This document shows, one piece after another, positions 42,405-55,136 of a stretch of 64,000 bases of DNA. Made by a program: the position numbers and the translations under genes. The notes beneath the pieces are model-generated. The model did not search any database. It saw only the letters and a list, made by a program, of their open reading frames with translations, and was not told where the DNA came from. This DNA comes from Vreelandella azerica. Lineage in GTDB: Bacteria > Pseudomonadota > Gammaproteobacteria > Pseudomonadales > Halomonadaceae. The stretch is taken from the NCBI RefSeq assembly GCF_013112225.1, contig NZ_JABFHI010000001.1, positions 558,001 through 622,000 on the forward strand, written 5' to 3'. How positions within the stretch are numbered: the first letter of the stretch is position 1; each line of letters begins with the position of its first letter.

Positions 42405-42423
<19 letters not shown>
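41989..42423 (+). CDS. nrdI: NrdI flavodoxin-like protein
   Basis: Flavodoxin-like FMN protein that supplies the oxidant for assembling the Mn2-tyrosyl radical cofactor of Nrd[16 protein letters not shown] binds FMN phosphate; TPTYGGG and [15 protein letters not shown] complete the site. It has 144 residues. Its end overlaps the TTG start of nrdE. Confidence 0.93.
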
Positions 42424-45575
<3,152 letters not shown>

Positions 45576-45786
45576 TTGCCAGCTTCTTCCTGCCCAAATG
45601 TGGCGAGCGAGCAGCTTGCCACACCCTTCCTAAGTAAAATCTGCTACGCTCAGGCTCAGAAGGGTGGTTGGAATGGGGAAATGTGCAGTGCGCGAATTCT
45701 GGATAGGTGGCTTAGCTATATTTAGATGCTTAAAAATCAATGGGTTGGAAGAAATGAAGCGCGTCGGATAATATTATTGAACGCGA

Positions 45787-45824
45787 AAGATTGTTCATCC
45801 AATATCAGGACGTGCAGTCCAATC
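45787..45824 (+). repeat. 38-bp direct repeat, left copy
   Basis: Identical over 38 bp to 52644-52681. It lies 40 bp before the TIR gene start and about 210 bp after nrdF; the right copy lies 61 bp after the displaced nrdF end. The repeat holds a short inverted repeat (GGAC-GTGCA-GTCC). It brackets the insert and may be the target duplication or a recombination site. The 211 bp between nrdF and this repeat hold no gene. Confidence 0.8.
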
Positions 45825-45889
45825 TCTTTTAAAGATACAAGATAAATAATATAGGAGTTGGAAAGTGATAAAGTGTTTCTTATCTCATA

Positions 45890-46966
45890 AGTGCCTATGC
45901 AATAATTATAGGGTATAAAGATGTAACTCAACGAGGAGATACATCATGTCCAAGCCGTTACGCTTCATCTCTTTGACACCAGACCAACAGCGCATTGTAA
46001 ATAACGCTTATCAGTACGGTGAAAAGCGAGCCTTACGCCGTCGCGCTCATGCCATCTTATTGAGCCATAAAGGGCACACGATCAATCAAATTCGTGACAT
46101 TCTCGGGGTCAAGCGCGATACGGTATCGACATGGCTATCCCAGTGGGAAGCAGACGGTATTGACGGTCTGCAAGACAAACCCCGCGACGGGCGGCCAAAC
46201 CTTCTCAATGATGGCGAGATAGCGTTATTGCAGCAGCTTGTTGAAGATCATCCTCATCAGTTGCCGGTGCTGCATGCCAAGTTTCAAGAAAAAAACCGGG
46301 AAAGTGGTCAGTCGAGATACCCTACGTCGTGCTCTAAAAAAAACGGTAACAGTTGTAAACGTGTTCGCTACTCGCTGAAGGCACGGCGTGACGAGACAGA
46401 TTTCCGCAATACGCAAGGCCTGATCAACGCATTGAAAGAATGGGAAGACAGCGGCACCTGTGATCTTTACTTCTTTGATGAAACTGGATTTTCGCAGTCT
46501 TCATCACTGCCTTATGCATGGAGCCCAATAGGGCAACCCTGGGAAGTCACTGCTTACTCTCATAGCAAGAGATTGAATGTATTAGGTTTTTATCCAGAAA
46601 AGGGATGTTCTTTCATCATATGACAATGGACACGGTGAATAGTGAAACGGTTATAGAGGCGTTTGACCAATTTGCAGCACAGAAAGATCCTGATGCCTTC
46701 GCTGTTGTTGTGCTAGACAATGCCAAAATGCATCACTCCAAGGCATTTCGACGGAAAATCATTGATTGGATGACCCACCGTATTCACCTGATTTATCTGT
46801 CGCCATACTCGCCTGAGTTGAATCTGATCGAAATTCTTTGGCGTGAAATCAAATATCGCTGGTTACCACTGACGGCCTATAGCTCTTTCGATAGGCTCTG
46901 TCAGGCGGTGAAAGGCGTCTGTAACGGTTATGGCGTAGATAACACGATAACTTTTGCATAACTACT
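45890..46966 (+). mobile_element. IS630-family insertion sequence, copy 1
   Basis: 1,077 bp, flanked by TA at 45888-45889 and 46967-46968, the target duplicated by IS630/Tc1 elements. The ends are inverted repeats: left AGTGCCTATGCAATAATTAT, right (complement) AGTAGTTATGCAAAAGTTAT. It is inserted in codon 9 of the TIR gene, in the same orientation as that gene. Confidence 0.9.
45946..46961 (+). CDS. IS630-family transposase, copy 1 (split frame)
   Basis: DDE transposase of about 338 residues. An N-terminal helix-turn-helix (RALRRRAHAILLSHKGHTINQIRDIL) precedes the DDE core: D in YFFDETGFSQ, D in VVVLDNAKMHH and E in PELNLIEILWREIKY. Two compensating shifts (seven A at 46288-46296, eight A at 46337-46344) garble about 15 residues. 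The frame then changes at GFYPEKG, with a stop at 46623, and the second half starts in the -1 frame near 46602. This last break is shared with copy 2. Confidence 0.88.
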
Positions 46967-46968
46967 TA

Positions 46969-47609
46969 GCTCAAGTGACAAATCGCGTTATGTTCGTATC
47001 GTTGCAAGCCATTAAAAAAAAAAAGAAGCAAAGATTTTTGATGAAGAAACATTCGAAAAGGGAATGGTTACGGCTGAAGAAATTATGCATGGGTTAGACC
47101 AATCAACCCTCTTTGTCATATTCCTCTCCAATGCAGCACTTGAATCTGAATGGGTTAAGGAAGAGCTTTCCGTAGCAAAACGTTATCTTGATGAAGGGAA
47201 GTTGAAGCGTATATATCCCATAATAATAGATGACGAGTTAACGTATTCTGATTCTAGAATCCCGAACTGGCTAAAAGAATCAACCAATATACAGCATATT
47301 TTGCGCCCCAGGGTGGCAGCAAAGAAGATTAATGCTAGATTGGTAGAGTTATCATGGGATATTCACCCTCAGTTAAAAGAAAAGAAAAAATATTTGTTGG
47401 TCGAAATGCACTAGTTGATGAAATTGAAGAACGTTTGGATGATTTTCGAAAGCTAACACCCTCCGTTATTCTTGCCTCTGGCTTGCCGTCAATTGGACGG
47501 AAGGCTTTGCTAAAGTACGCTGCCAGAAAGGCAAATATTGTTAGAGATTCTTACGAGTTTCCTCTAATAACATTGGCACCTTCTGATTCAATTGAAGATT
47601 TTATCTTAA
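46969..47609 (+). pseudogene. Fragment of the TIR gene: TIR domain and P-loop region
   Basis: Segment between IS630 copy 1 and the IS5 element. After the TAA at 47013 an open frame from 47064 carries most of the TIR domain (QSTLFVIFLSNAAL, KRIYPIIID, RIPNWLKESTNIQHI). A second frame from 47354 carries VGRNALVDEIEERLDDF and the P-loop-like GLPSIGRKALL, in which the usual GKT/S is GRK, as in many TIR-linked STAND proteins. Confidence 0.78.
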
Positions 47610-48835
47610 GGAAACGCTGCACAAATCCCACTGTAACTGCCTGATCGCCACCGATAGGGTAGAATCTAACCATTCCGCCACCGTCTGACAGAGCCATCCG
47701 ATGAAGCAGATCTCTTTCGCCCAGGCTGAGCACCAGAACAAGAAGAAGGTCACCCGCCGAGAGCGATTCCTGGCACAGATGGATACCTTGGTGCCATGGC
47801 AGCGGCTGATCGAGGCACTGGCGCCGTCCTACTTTCCGAACTCGGTAGGCAAACGAGGCCGGCCGCCGATTGGCCTGGAGCGCATGCTGCGGATCTACTT
47901 CCTTCAGCAGTGGTATGCGCTCTCCGATGAGGCATTGGAAGATGCCATCTACGACAGCCAAGCCATGCGCGACTTCATCGGCATCGATCTGGCCGTCGAG
48001 AGCGTGCCGGATGCGACCACGCTGCTGCGCTTCCGCCATTTGCTGGAGAAGCATGCCCTGACCCAGCGAATCTTTGAGGAAATCAACGCCCACTTGGCCG
48101 AGCAGGGCCTGTTCATGCGCGAGGGCACCATCGTCGACGCCACCATTGTGGCCGCCGCCCCTTCCACCAAGAACAAGGCCAAGCAACGCGATCCGGAGAT
48201 GAAGCAGACCCGGAAGGGCAAGCAGTACTACTTTGGCATGAAGGCCCATATCGGTGTCGATGCGGTCACCGGGCTGACCCACAGTGTCGCCGCCACCTCG
48301 GCCAACGTCGCCGATGTCACCATGGCCGGCCACCTGGTCCGGGAGGATGACAAGCGGATATACGGCGACGCGGGTTACACCGGTATGTGGAAGCATCTGG
48401 ACGAAGAGAAGGATGACCCGGATTCCCGGTGCTGTGTCGCCGCCAAACGCGGCACCATCAAGAAGATGGAAGACAGTCCCATGAAAGTGCTGCTGCTGGA
48501 ATTCGAGAAGGCCAAGGCCAGCATCCGCGCCAAGGTCGAGCACCCGTTTCATGTCATCAAGAACCTCTTCAGCTACCGAAAGGTTCGCTACAAGGGGCTG
48601 GCCAAGAACCAGGCGCAGCTGTTCACCCTGTTCGCCCTCGGCAATTTGGTGCTGGCTGGACGATGCCAGAGCCATGCTGACGGGGCCAGTGTGTCTTGAA
48701 TCTGGCCTGGCAGCAGGATAACTCGGCTGCCAGGGTAAAAAAGCCACCTTCAGTGGCCAGAAAGTGACTGCTGACGCGGTGAATATGCCGCCCTGAGCGC
48801 TTCAGCCGCTCAGAGACGAATTGATCAGCGGTTCC
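47610..48835 (+). mobile_element. IS5-family insertion sequence
   Basis: 1,226 bp, flanked by TTAA at 47606-47609 and 48836-48839, a YTAR-type 4-bp target duplication as used by the IS5 group. Ends are GGAAACGCTG and (complement) GGAACCGCTG, giving short imperfect inverted repeats. Inserted after the P-loop segment of the TIR gene, in the same orientation. Confidence 0.88.
47701..48699 (+). CDS. IS5-family transposase
   Basis: 332-residue DDE transposase, intact. N-terminal helical part with WQRLIEALAPSYFP and GRPPIGLERMLRIYFLQQWYALSD. The catalytic core has D in GTIVDATIVAAAPSTKN, D in IYGDAGYTGMW and E in IRAKVEHPFHVIKNLF. The open frame is clean and higher in G+C than the TIR gene around it, so this copy may be active and a recent arrival. 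Confidence 0.94.
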   Translation: MKQISFAQAEHQNKKKVTRRERFLAQMDTLVPWQRLIEALAPSYFPNSVGKRGRPPIGLERMLRIYFLQQWYALSDEALEDAIYDSQAMRDFIGIDLAVESVPDATTLLRFRHLLEKHALTQRIFEEINAHLAEQGLFMREGTIVDATIVAAAPSTKNKAKQRDPEMKQTRKGKQYYFGMKAHIGVDAVTGLTHSVAATSANVADVTMAGHLVREDDKRIYGDAGYTGMWKHLDEEKDDPDSRCCVAAKRGTIKKMEDSPMKVLLLEFEKAKASIRAKVEHPFHVIKNLFSYRKVRYKGLAKNQAQLFTLFALGNLVLAGRCQSHADGASVS

Positions 48836-48839
48836 TTAA

Positions 48840-49352
48840 TGCCCACGTAAAGGAGTACCTTAATAATTATGATGATGAGAATGAAGATCTATCGGATTAT
48901 ATGTTTTCTGTGCAAAGAGCAATTTTGACTGGTAAAGCGGTGCCTGACAACATTCTCATCCCTTCTGTGCTTATTAAATCAATTAAAAAACTGTATGACG
49001 AGGATCGAAACTATAAAGATGCCATGAAACTTTGTGATCGAGTTCTTCAAAATGAGAAAGCCATTCATGAGAACTCGATCGATCATGTAAGATTTATCAA
49101 ATGTCAATGTTTGGCTAGAGTTGGTGATAGTAGGCGATTTTTTGACGAGGTTCAAAGTATCAAAGAGCCTGACAAATCCTTCTTGATTGGGTTTTATTAT
49201 AGAATTTCCGGGCAATACGATCAGGCAAAGAATAGCTTTGAACGCGTTTTGTCTAAAAAGCCTAATGATCTGAGAGCAAAAGGTGAGCTCACACAAGTCT
49301 TTCTTCAAACAGAAGAATATGATCAAGCATTTGCTATGGCTAAATCCAACTA
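48840..49352 (+). pseudogene. Fragment of the TIR gene: middle TPR-like region
   Basis: Open frame reading NAHVKEYLNNYDDENEDL, then helical repeats such as NYKDAMKLCDRVLQNEKAIHE and IKCQCLARVGDSRRFFDEV. A clear TPR motif follows: YYRISGQYDQAKNSFERVL. It ends at AKSN where IS630 copy 2 is inserted; precise removal continues the frame into YLDRPGNP. Confidence 0.75.
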
Positions 49353-50428
49353 AGTAGTTATGCAAAAGTTATCGTGTTATCTACGCCATAACCGTTACAG
49401 ACGCCTTTCACCGCCTGACAGAGCCTATCGAAAGAGCTATAGGCCGTCAGTGGTAACCAGCGATATTTGATTTCACGCCAAAGAATTTCGATCAGATTCA
49501 ACTCAGGCGAGTATGGCGACAGATAAATCAGGTGAATACGGTGGGTCATCCAATCAATGATTTTCCGTCGAAATGCCTTGGAGTGATGCATTTTGGCATT
49601 GTCTAGCACAACAACAGCGAAGGCATCAGGATCTTTCTGTGCTGCAAATTGGTCAAACGCCTCTATAACCGTTTCACTATTCACCGTGTCCATTGTCATA
49701 TGATGAAAGAACATCCCTTTTCTGGATAAAAACCTAATACATTCAATCTCTTGCTATGAGAGTAAGCAGTGACTTCCCAGGGTTGCCCTATTGGGCTCCA
49801 TGCATAAGGCAGTGATGAAGACTGCGAAAATCCAGTTTCATCAAAGAAGTAAAGATCACAGGTGCCGCTGTCTTCCCATTCTTTCAATGCGTTGATCAGG
49901 CCTTGCGTATTGCGGAAATCTGTCTCGTCACGCCGTGCCTTCAGCGAGTAGCGAACACGTTTACAACTGTTACCGTTTTTTTTTAGAGCACGACGTAGGG
50001 TATCTCGACTGACCACTTTCCCGGTTTTTCTTGAAACTTGGCATGCAGCACCGGCAACTGATGAGGATGATCTTCAACAAGCTGCTGCAATAACGCTATC
50101 TCGCCATCATTGAGAAGGTTTGGCCGCCCGTCGCGGGGTTTGTCTTGCAGACCGTCAATACCGTCTGCTTCCCACTGGGATAGCCATGTCGATACCGTAT
50201 CGCGCTTGACCCCGAGAATGTCACGAATTTGATTGATCGTGTGCCCTTTATGGCTCAATAAGATGGCATGAGCGCGACGGCGTAAGGCTCGCTTTTCACC
50301 GTACTGATAAGCGTTATTTACAATGCGCTGTTGGTCTGGTGTCAAAGAGATGAAGCGTAACGGCTTGGACATGATGTATCTCCTCGTTGAGTTACATCTT
50401 TATACCCTATAATTATTGCATAGGCACT
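49353..50428 (-). mobile_element. IS630-family insertion sequence, copy 2 (inverted)
   Basis: Near-identical to copy 1 but in the opposite orientation. Flanked by TA at 49351-49352 and 50429-50430, with the same terminal repeats. It lies in the TPR part of the TIR gene. With copy 1 it forms an inverted pair around 46969-49350, which could invert by recombination. Confidence 0.9.
49358..50372 (-). CDS. IS630-family transposase, copy 2 (split frame)
   Basis: Same protein as copy 1. Here the A run after KFQE has five A, where copy 1 has seven and the intact reading KFQEKTGKVVSRDTLRRALKK needs six; the later run has nine A and is in frame. The GFYPEKG break is present too. DDE residues are unchanged from copy 1. 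Confidence 0.88.
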
Positions 50429-50430
50429 TA

Positions 50431-50938
50431 CTTGGATAGGCCCGGAAACCCTATAAATATAAATAATTACTTTACTTGCCTTATCCATAGGGAAAAAAGC
50501 CCGGATAATAAGGAAGAACTTGAAAAGGCGCACTATAAGCTATCCATAGATGGTTCAGATCGGTCACAGGAAATGGCCCATTCAGCCAAAGCTAGGTTGC
50601 TGGCTTTTTATGATTATGATTATGAGGGGGCATTCAACGAAATTGAGGAAGCGGTTAACCGGTTCCCTGCTAATGACTACCCTTTGCTTACAATGGCTGA
50701 TCTAGCTGTCCATTCGAGAAATACCGAAAAGTTACGACAGGCTATCTCTTTACTAGAGGAGAGGATGTCGCGCAAAGCCCAATCATATCGATCTTTCTTA
50801 CGGTTTAAAGCTTATTTACTCGCGCTAGATGGTGACCCCTCATCCGCAAAACGAATTATAGAGAAAGACCTCAAGGGGTTGGGTGAAAAGGCAGTTAATC
50901 GCCTCACGCATAAGGTTGATGAGCTTACGAATCCTTAA
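50431..50938 (+). pseudogene. Fragment of the TIR gene: C-terminal TPR-like region
   Basis: Continues YLDRPGNPININNYFT, then TPR-like helices: EMAHSAKARLLAFYDYDYEG, AFNEIEEAVNRFPANDYPLL and KLRQAISLLEERM, to the stop at 50936-50938. That stop lies inside the attC-like element. Confidence 0.75.
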
Positions 50939-51002
50939 CCAGTGAATCAAGCCGACCGTTTTACGCTGGCGCTCCAAACGGCGGCTTATTCTGGCGTTAT
51001 AT
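50933..51002 (+). other. attC-like integron recombination site at the end of the TIR gene
   Basis: The segment folds as an attC: an outer CCTTAAC (R''-like) and GTTATAT (R'-like), inner AATCAAGCC (L'') and GGCTTATT (L'), and CCGTTT / AAACGG closing a short central loop. C50948 and A50955 on the 5' arm have no partner on the 3' arm, like the extrahelical bases that integron integrase needs. The TIR stop codon lies in R'', as is usual for gene cassettes. Outer boxes deviate slightly from RYYYAAC/GTTRRRY. No integrase gene is in the window. Confidence 0.7.
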
Positions 51003-51092
51003 TCATGGAGGTCTCTGTTGAGTTCCGTAAAACATCTGATCTTACCCAGCAACAGTGGACACCGCCAGAATCAACAAACGGAAAACAAGCTC

Positions 51093-52583
<1,491 letters not shown>

Positions 52584-52643
52584 TTGCTAGCTTCTTCCTT
52601 CCCAAAAGTGGCGAGTAGGGCGCTCGCCATTCCCTTCCTAAGC

Positions 52644-52681
52644 AAGATTGTTCATCCAATATCAGGACGTGCAGTCCAATC
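52644..52681 (+). repeat. 38-bp direct repeat, right copy
   Basis: Identical to 45787-45824. It lies 61 bp after the displaced nrdF end and about 50 bp before the toxin gene, closing the insert. Confidence 0.8.
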
Positions 52682-52728
52682 ACTGTCAGCAAGATGCCAA
52701 TAGGCACACACTCTGCTAGACTCGTACC

Positions 52729-53000
52729 ATGAAGCAAATTAACTGGAATGCTGAAAAGAACCAGCAGTTGATGAGCGAGCGCGGAGTCTCCTTCGAAGAT
52801 GTCCTGTTTGCTCTTCAGTCTGGTGGTTTACTTGATGATGGACCTCACCCCAACAGGGACAAGTATCCGAATCAACGCCTGTTTGTAGTTCGGATTGATA
52901 ATTATGCCTGGCTGGTGCCGTACGTCGAGAATGATAGCGAGATCTTTCTCAAAACGGTCATCCCCAGTCGCAAGGCCACCAAGACATTTCTAGGGGGTAG
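52729..53000 (+). CDS. BrnT-like toxin of a type II toxin-antitoxin pair
   Basis: About 90 residues, MKQINWNAEKNQQLMSERGVSFEDV ... FLKTVIPSRKATKTFLG. It resembles the BrnT/RelE-like group (N-terminal W-x-x-x-K-N, C-terminal IIPSRKATK). As written it reads straight into the antitoxin as one 191-residue frame, but a G run at 52993-52997 is probably one short: with six G it would stop at the TAG at 52998-53000. The toxin-first order is normal for this group. Confidence 0.7.
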
Positions 53001-53001
53001 C

Positions 53002-53304
53002 ATGGCCAAGACCAAATTGGATCTCGAAGAGCAAGAGCTGCTGGAGTCTTACGAATCCGTAGAGTTCGAGTCAGATCTGGATGCCGATCGTCGGGAGTAC
53101 TTGACGAAGGCAGCGGAAGAGACGTTCAAGAAAGACAAACGGATCAATATACGCATCTCCAGTCGCGACCTTGAAGCACTTCAACGTCGAGCGTTGGAAG
53201 AGGGGCTTCCTTACCAGTCTCTAGTTTCCAGTGTCCTGCACAAGTACGTGTCCGGTGGTCTGAAGGATGTCTCTGCTAACAAGTCAGGTCAGCGGACGCG
53301 CTAA
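53002..53304 (+). CDS. Ribbon-helix-helix (BrnA/CopG-like) antitoxin
   Basis: About 100 residues starting MAKTKLDLEEQELLESYES. The C-terminal DNA-binding part KDKRINIRISSRDLEALQRRALEEGLPYQSLVSSVLHKYVSG is a classic ribbon-helix-helix of toxin-antitoxin partners. It neutralises the toxin and likely represses its own promoter. The 285 bp after it hold no gene I can support. Confidence 0.78.
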   Translation: MAKTKLDLEEQELLESYESVEFESDLDADRREYLTKAAEETFKKDKRINIRISSRDLEALQRRALEEGLPYQSLVSSVLHKYVSGGLKDVSANKSGQRTR

Positions 53305-53589
53305 CGGGCGCCGCTGCCTTCTGCGTGTGTGCCGGTGATAGCCCTATCCAGGGCTCGAACAATCTGCCCTCTGAAGTGCGATAGAGAACCCACTGGGTTT
53401 TGAGGAGCTTTTCAGAAACAGAGAAAATTTGTGGGGTTAACAGTAGATGCGCCTCGTCTCCAAAGCTGATGCCCGGCGTGAGACCTTACAGGGTTACTGG
53501 CCTGCGGCCTCCACTAGACGCGTGCTGTTGGGTTTATTAAGTTTATGCAAACGAGGTAAACCACCGTTATTACACAAGGAGGCGCATTA

Positions 53590-53988
53590 ATGAAGCAAAC
53601 AGGTAGTTGTCTCTGTGGAGGGGTTCAATATGAAATCAACGGTCCGCTTACCGATGTTCTGAACTGTCACTGTTCAATGTGCCGCAAGCTTCATGCCTCG
53701 GCTTTTAGAACCCGCGCTAAAGTACGGTCTTCAGATTGGCATACCGTCAAAGGCCAAGAGCTACTGAAATTTTACGAATCGTCTCCAGGTGAGCACAAAG
53801 GGTTCTGCTCAAACTGCGGTTCCAGCCTCTATACCAAGTTTGATGCAGCCCCTGAGATCTATGGTTTCCCACTCGGCACACTTGATACTGACCCCGAGGT
53901 AAAAGCAGGGCGCCATGTATTCGTGGGCAATAAGGCTCCTTGGTTCGAGATTACCGATGATCTGCCACAGCATGCAGAGTATGACTGA
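53590..53988 (+). CDS. GFA/CENP-V domain zinc protein
   Basis: 132 residues with the GFA-family zinc ligands GSCLCGGVQYE, NCHCSMCRKLH and FCSNCGSSLY. Relatives bind zinc and glutathione adducts; the real substrate of most is unknown. AAGGAG lies upstream of the ATG. The 279 bp after it contain no supported gene apart from the yefM operator. Confidence 0.9.
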   Translation: MKQTGSCLCGGVQYEINGPLTDVLNCHCSMCRKLHASAFRTRAKVRSSDWHTVKGQELLKFYESSPGEHKGFCSNCGSSLYTKFDAAPEIYGFPLGTLDTDPEVKAGRHVFVGNKAPWFEITDDLPQHAEYD

Positions 53989-54197
53989 AACAGTAATAAT
54001 GGGCTGCGTAAGGCAGACGTCCCTGACAGGCCGCCGCTTTGCTTCGCGTTATTTGAGATATGCAGCAGCGAGAAAAGCCTGCTGTGAGAACCAAGGCTTG
54101 CTGCAAGTTGTCGTGTGTCGATGTTGTTTCTATAGCAAGATCAGGCTGAATGTGGCAATCGTGAAAACCGTGCCAAGCGCTAGCTGACAGAATGATA

Positions 54198-54240
54198 TGT
54201 ACAATTTATTGCACATGTCTGAGGGCGAGGCTGTACTTGT
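54198..54240. promoter_or_regulatory. Putative yefM-yoeB operator
   Basis: TGTACA at 54198-54203, and TGTACTTGTAC-like repeats from 54232, lie within 70 bp of yefM. The YefM-YoeB repressor complex recognises palindromes with a TGTACA core in E. coli, so autoregulation is likely. Confidence 0.5.
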
Positions 54241-54267
54241 ACTCTAAACTGTGCAAGTAGAGGGTTT

Positions 54268-54522
54268 ATGAGAATTGTATCTTTTACAGAGGCAAGGAAT
54301 GGCTTGAGAGCCCTGCTGGACGCTGTGGTAAACGATGCCGATACCGCCGTGATTACGCGTCGTGATTCAGAAGATGCCGTTGTTATGTCCCTGGACTATT
54401 ACAACAGCCTGATGGAGACGGTGCATTTGATGCGCTCACCTGCAAATGCTGAGCATTTGAACCGTTCAATTGCGCAATTCAAAGCGGGTAAGGTAAAGCA
54501 AAGAGCTTTGATTGATGAGTAG
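54268..54522 (+). CDS. yefM: Antitoxin YefM (Phd/YefM family)
   Basis: 84 residues. The start MRIVSFTEARNGLRALLDAV and the VVMSLDYYNSLMETVHLM segment are typical of YefM. The disordered C-terminal part would wrap the toxin. Its last 8 bp overlap yoeB. Confidence 0.92.
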   Translation: MRIVSFTEARNGLRALLDAVVNDADTAVITRRDSEDAVVMSLDYYNSLMETVHLMRSPANAEHLNRSIAQFKAGKVKQRALIDE

Positions 54523-54778
54523 CCTTTTACTATCGTGGACTGACGAAGCATGGAGAGATTATCTGTATTGGCAAACGCAAGATAAAAAAACGCTTAAACG
54601 GGTAAAAAAGCTGATAAGTGACGTAAAACGCTCACCTTTTGACGGTATCGGCAAACCTGAACCGCTAAAAGAATATCTGGCGGGTTTTTGGTCAAGGCGG
54701 ATTGATGATACGAATCGGTTGGTCTATGCAACTGATGATCATGCAATCACTATCATTTCGTGTCGCTATCATTATTGA
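54515..54778 (+). CDS. yoeB: mRNA interferase toxin YoeB
   Basis: 87 residues, MSSLLLSWTDEAWRDYLYWQTQDKK. It has the RelE-fold marks PFDGIGKPEPLKEYL, FWSRRIDDTNRLVYA and the C-terminal SCRYHY with the catalytic His-Tyr. It cuts mRNA on the ribosome. The ATG at 54515 overlaps the yefM stop. Confidence 0.93.
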   Translation: MSSLLLSWTDEAWRDYLYWQTQDKKTLKRVKKLISDVKRSPFDGIGKPEPLKEYLAGFWSRRIDDTNRLVYATDDHAITIISCRYHY

Positions 54779-55005
54779 GTCAGGCCGTTTATTCGTGCTG
54801 CAATTCTGTTTACAAATCAGCGGTTGCCGGTCATCGATTTCCGCCGCTCTACCCAGATGGGCTTGAAACCAAAAATATACCGTTATCTTGTAATTTTTTT
54901 CTATTTTCTTTCCCTCCTGTGCCTTTTCTTAATTGTACGCCTCGCCTCAATTGAGGCAGATTGCCAGCATGGCGTTGGCTTTTCGTTTCGATTCCACTAA
55001 ATGTT

Positions 55006-55024
55006 AATGATAAATATTGTTATT
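55006..55024. promoter_or_regulatory. Putative Fur box 1 upstream of the TonB operon
   Basis: AATGATAAATATTGTTATT resembles the 19-bp iron-box built from NATWAT units. It lies about 130 bp before the DUF3450 gene, in a 358-bp region that otherwise holds no gene. Confidence 0.5.
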
Positions 55025-55061
55025 TACTCAATAGGTGGTAGGCTATGCGCCTTGTAATCAA

Positions 55062-55081
55062 ACGCAAATGGTTCTCATAAC
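55062..55081. promoter_or_regulatory. Putative Fur box 2 upstream of the TonB operon
   Basis: The GCAAATGGTTCTCATAAC segment closely resembles the GCAAATGATTCTCATTTGC form of the gammaproteobacterial Fur box. Two boxes in tandem before a TonB system fit iron repression. Confidence 0.55.
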
Positions 55082-55136
55082 TAATTGAAGCGGTGCGCGG
55101 TCTTTTCAGCGCACCTGCCAGTAACGGAGGCATGAC

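Larger units (their letters stand above)
45865..50938 (+). pseudogene. TIR-NTPase-TPR putative phage-defence gene, broken by three insertion sequences
   Basis: Joining 45865-45889, 46969-47609, 48840-49352 and 50431-50938 across the target duplications rebuilds one gene of about 562 codons. The GTG start has AGGAG 7 nt upstream. The TIR domain begins MIKCFLSHSSSDK, and continues with FDEETFEKGM and STLFVIFLSNAALESEWVKEEL. Next come VGRNALVDEIEERL and a degenerate P-loop, ASGLPSIGRKALLKYA, then a TPR-like helical region to the stop. Besides the insertions there is a TAA at 47013 inside an 11-A run (a Leu TTA would keep the frame) and one-base shifts near 47384 and 47598. TIR domains of this kind usually cleave NAD or signal on phage sensing. 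The gene is AT-rich compared with its neighbours. Confidence 0.8.

Noticed and set aside
45825..45864. GTTGGAA before the TIR start as the 5' boundary of a gene cassette
   Set aside because: It departs from GTTRRRY in the last base and overlaps the ribosome-binding region; too weak to call.
47551..48747. 398-codon minus-strand open frame
   Set aside because: Antisense to the IS5 transposase with its intact DDE residues.
53280..53340. Possible second attC after the antitoxin gene (GCGCTAACGGGCGCC)
   Set aside because: There is a short hairpin, but no paired inner boxes and no GTTRRRY end.
54000..54060. Possible attC after the GFA gene (ends TTCGCGTTATTTG)
   Set aside because: The right-hand box is suggestive, but no matching left arm exists upstream.
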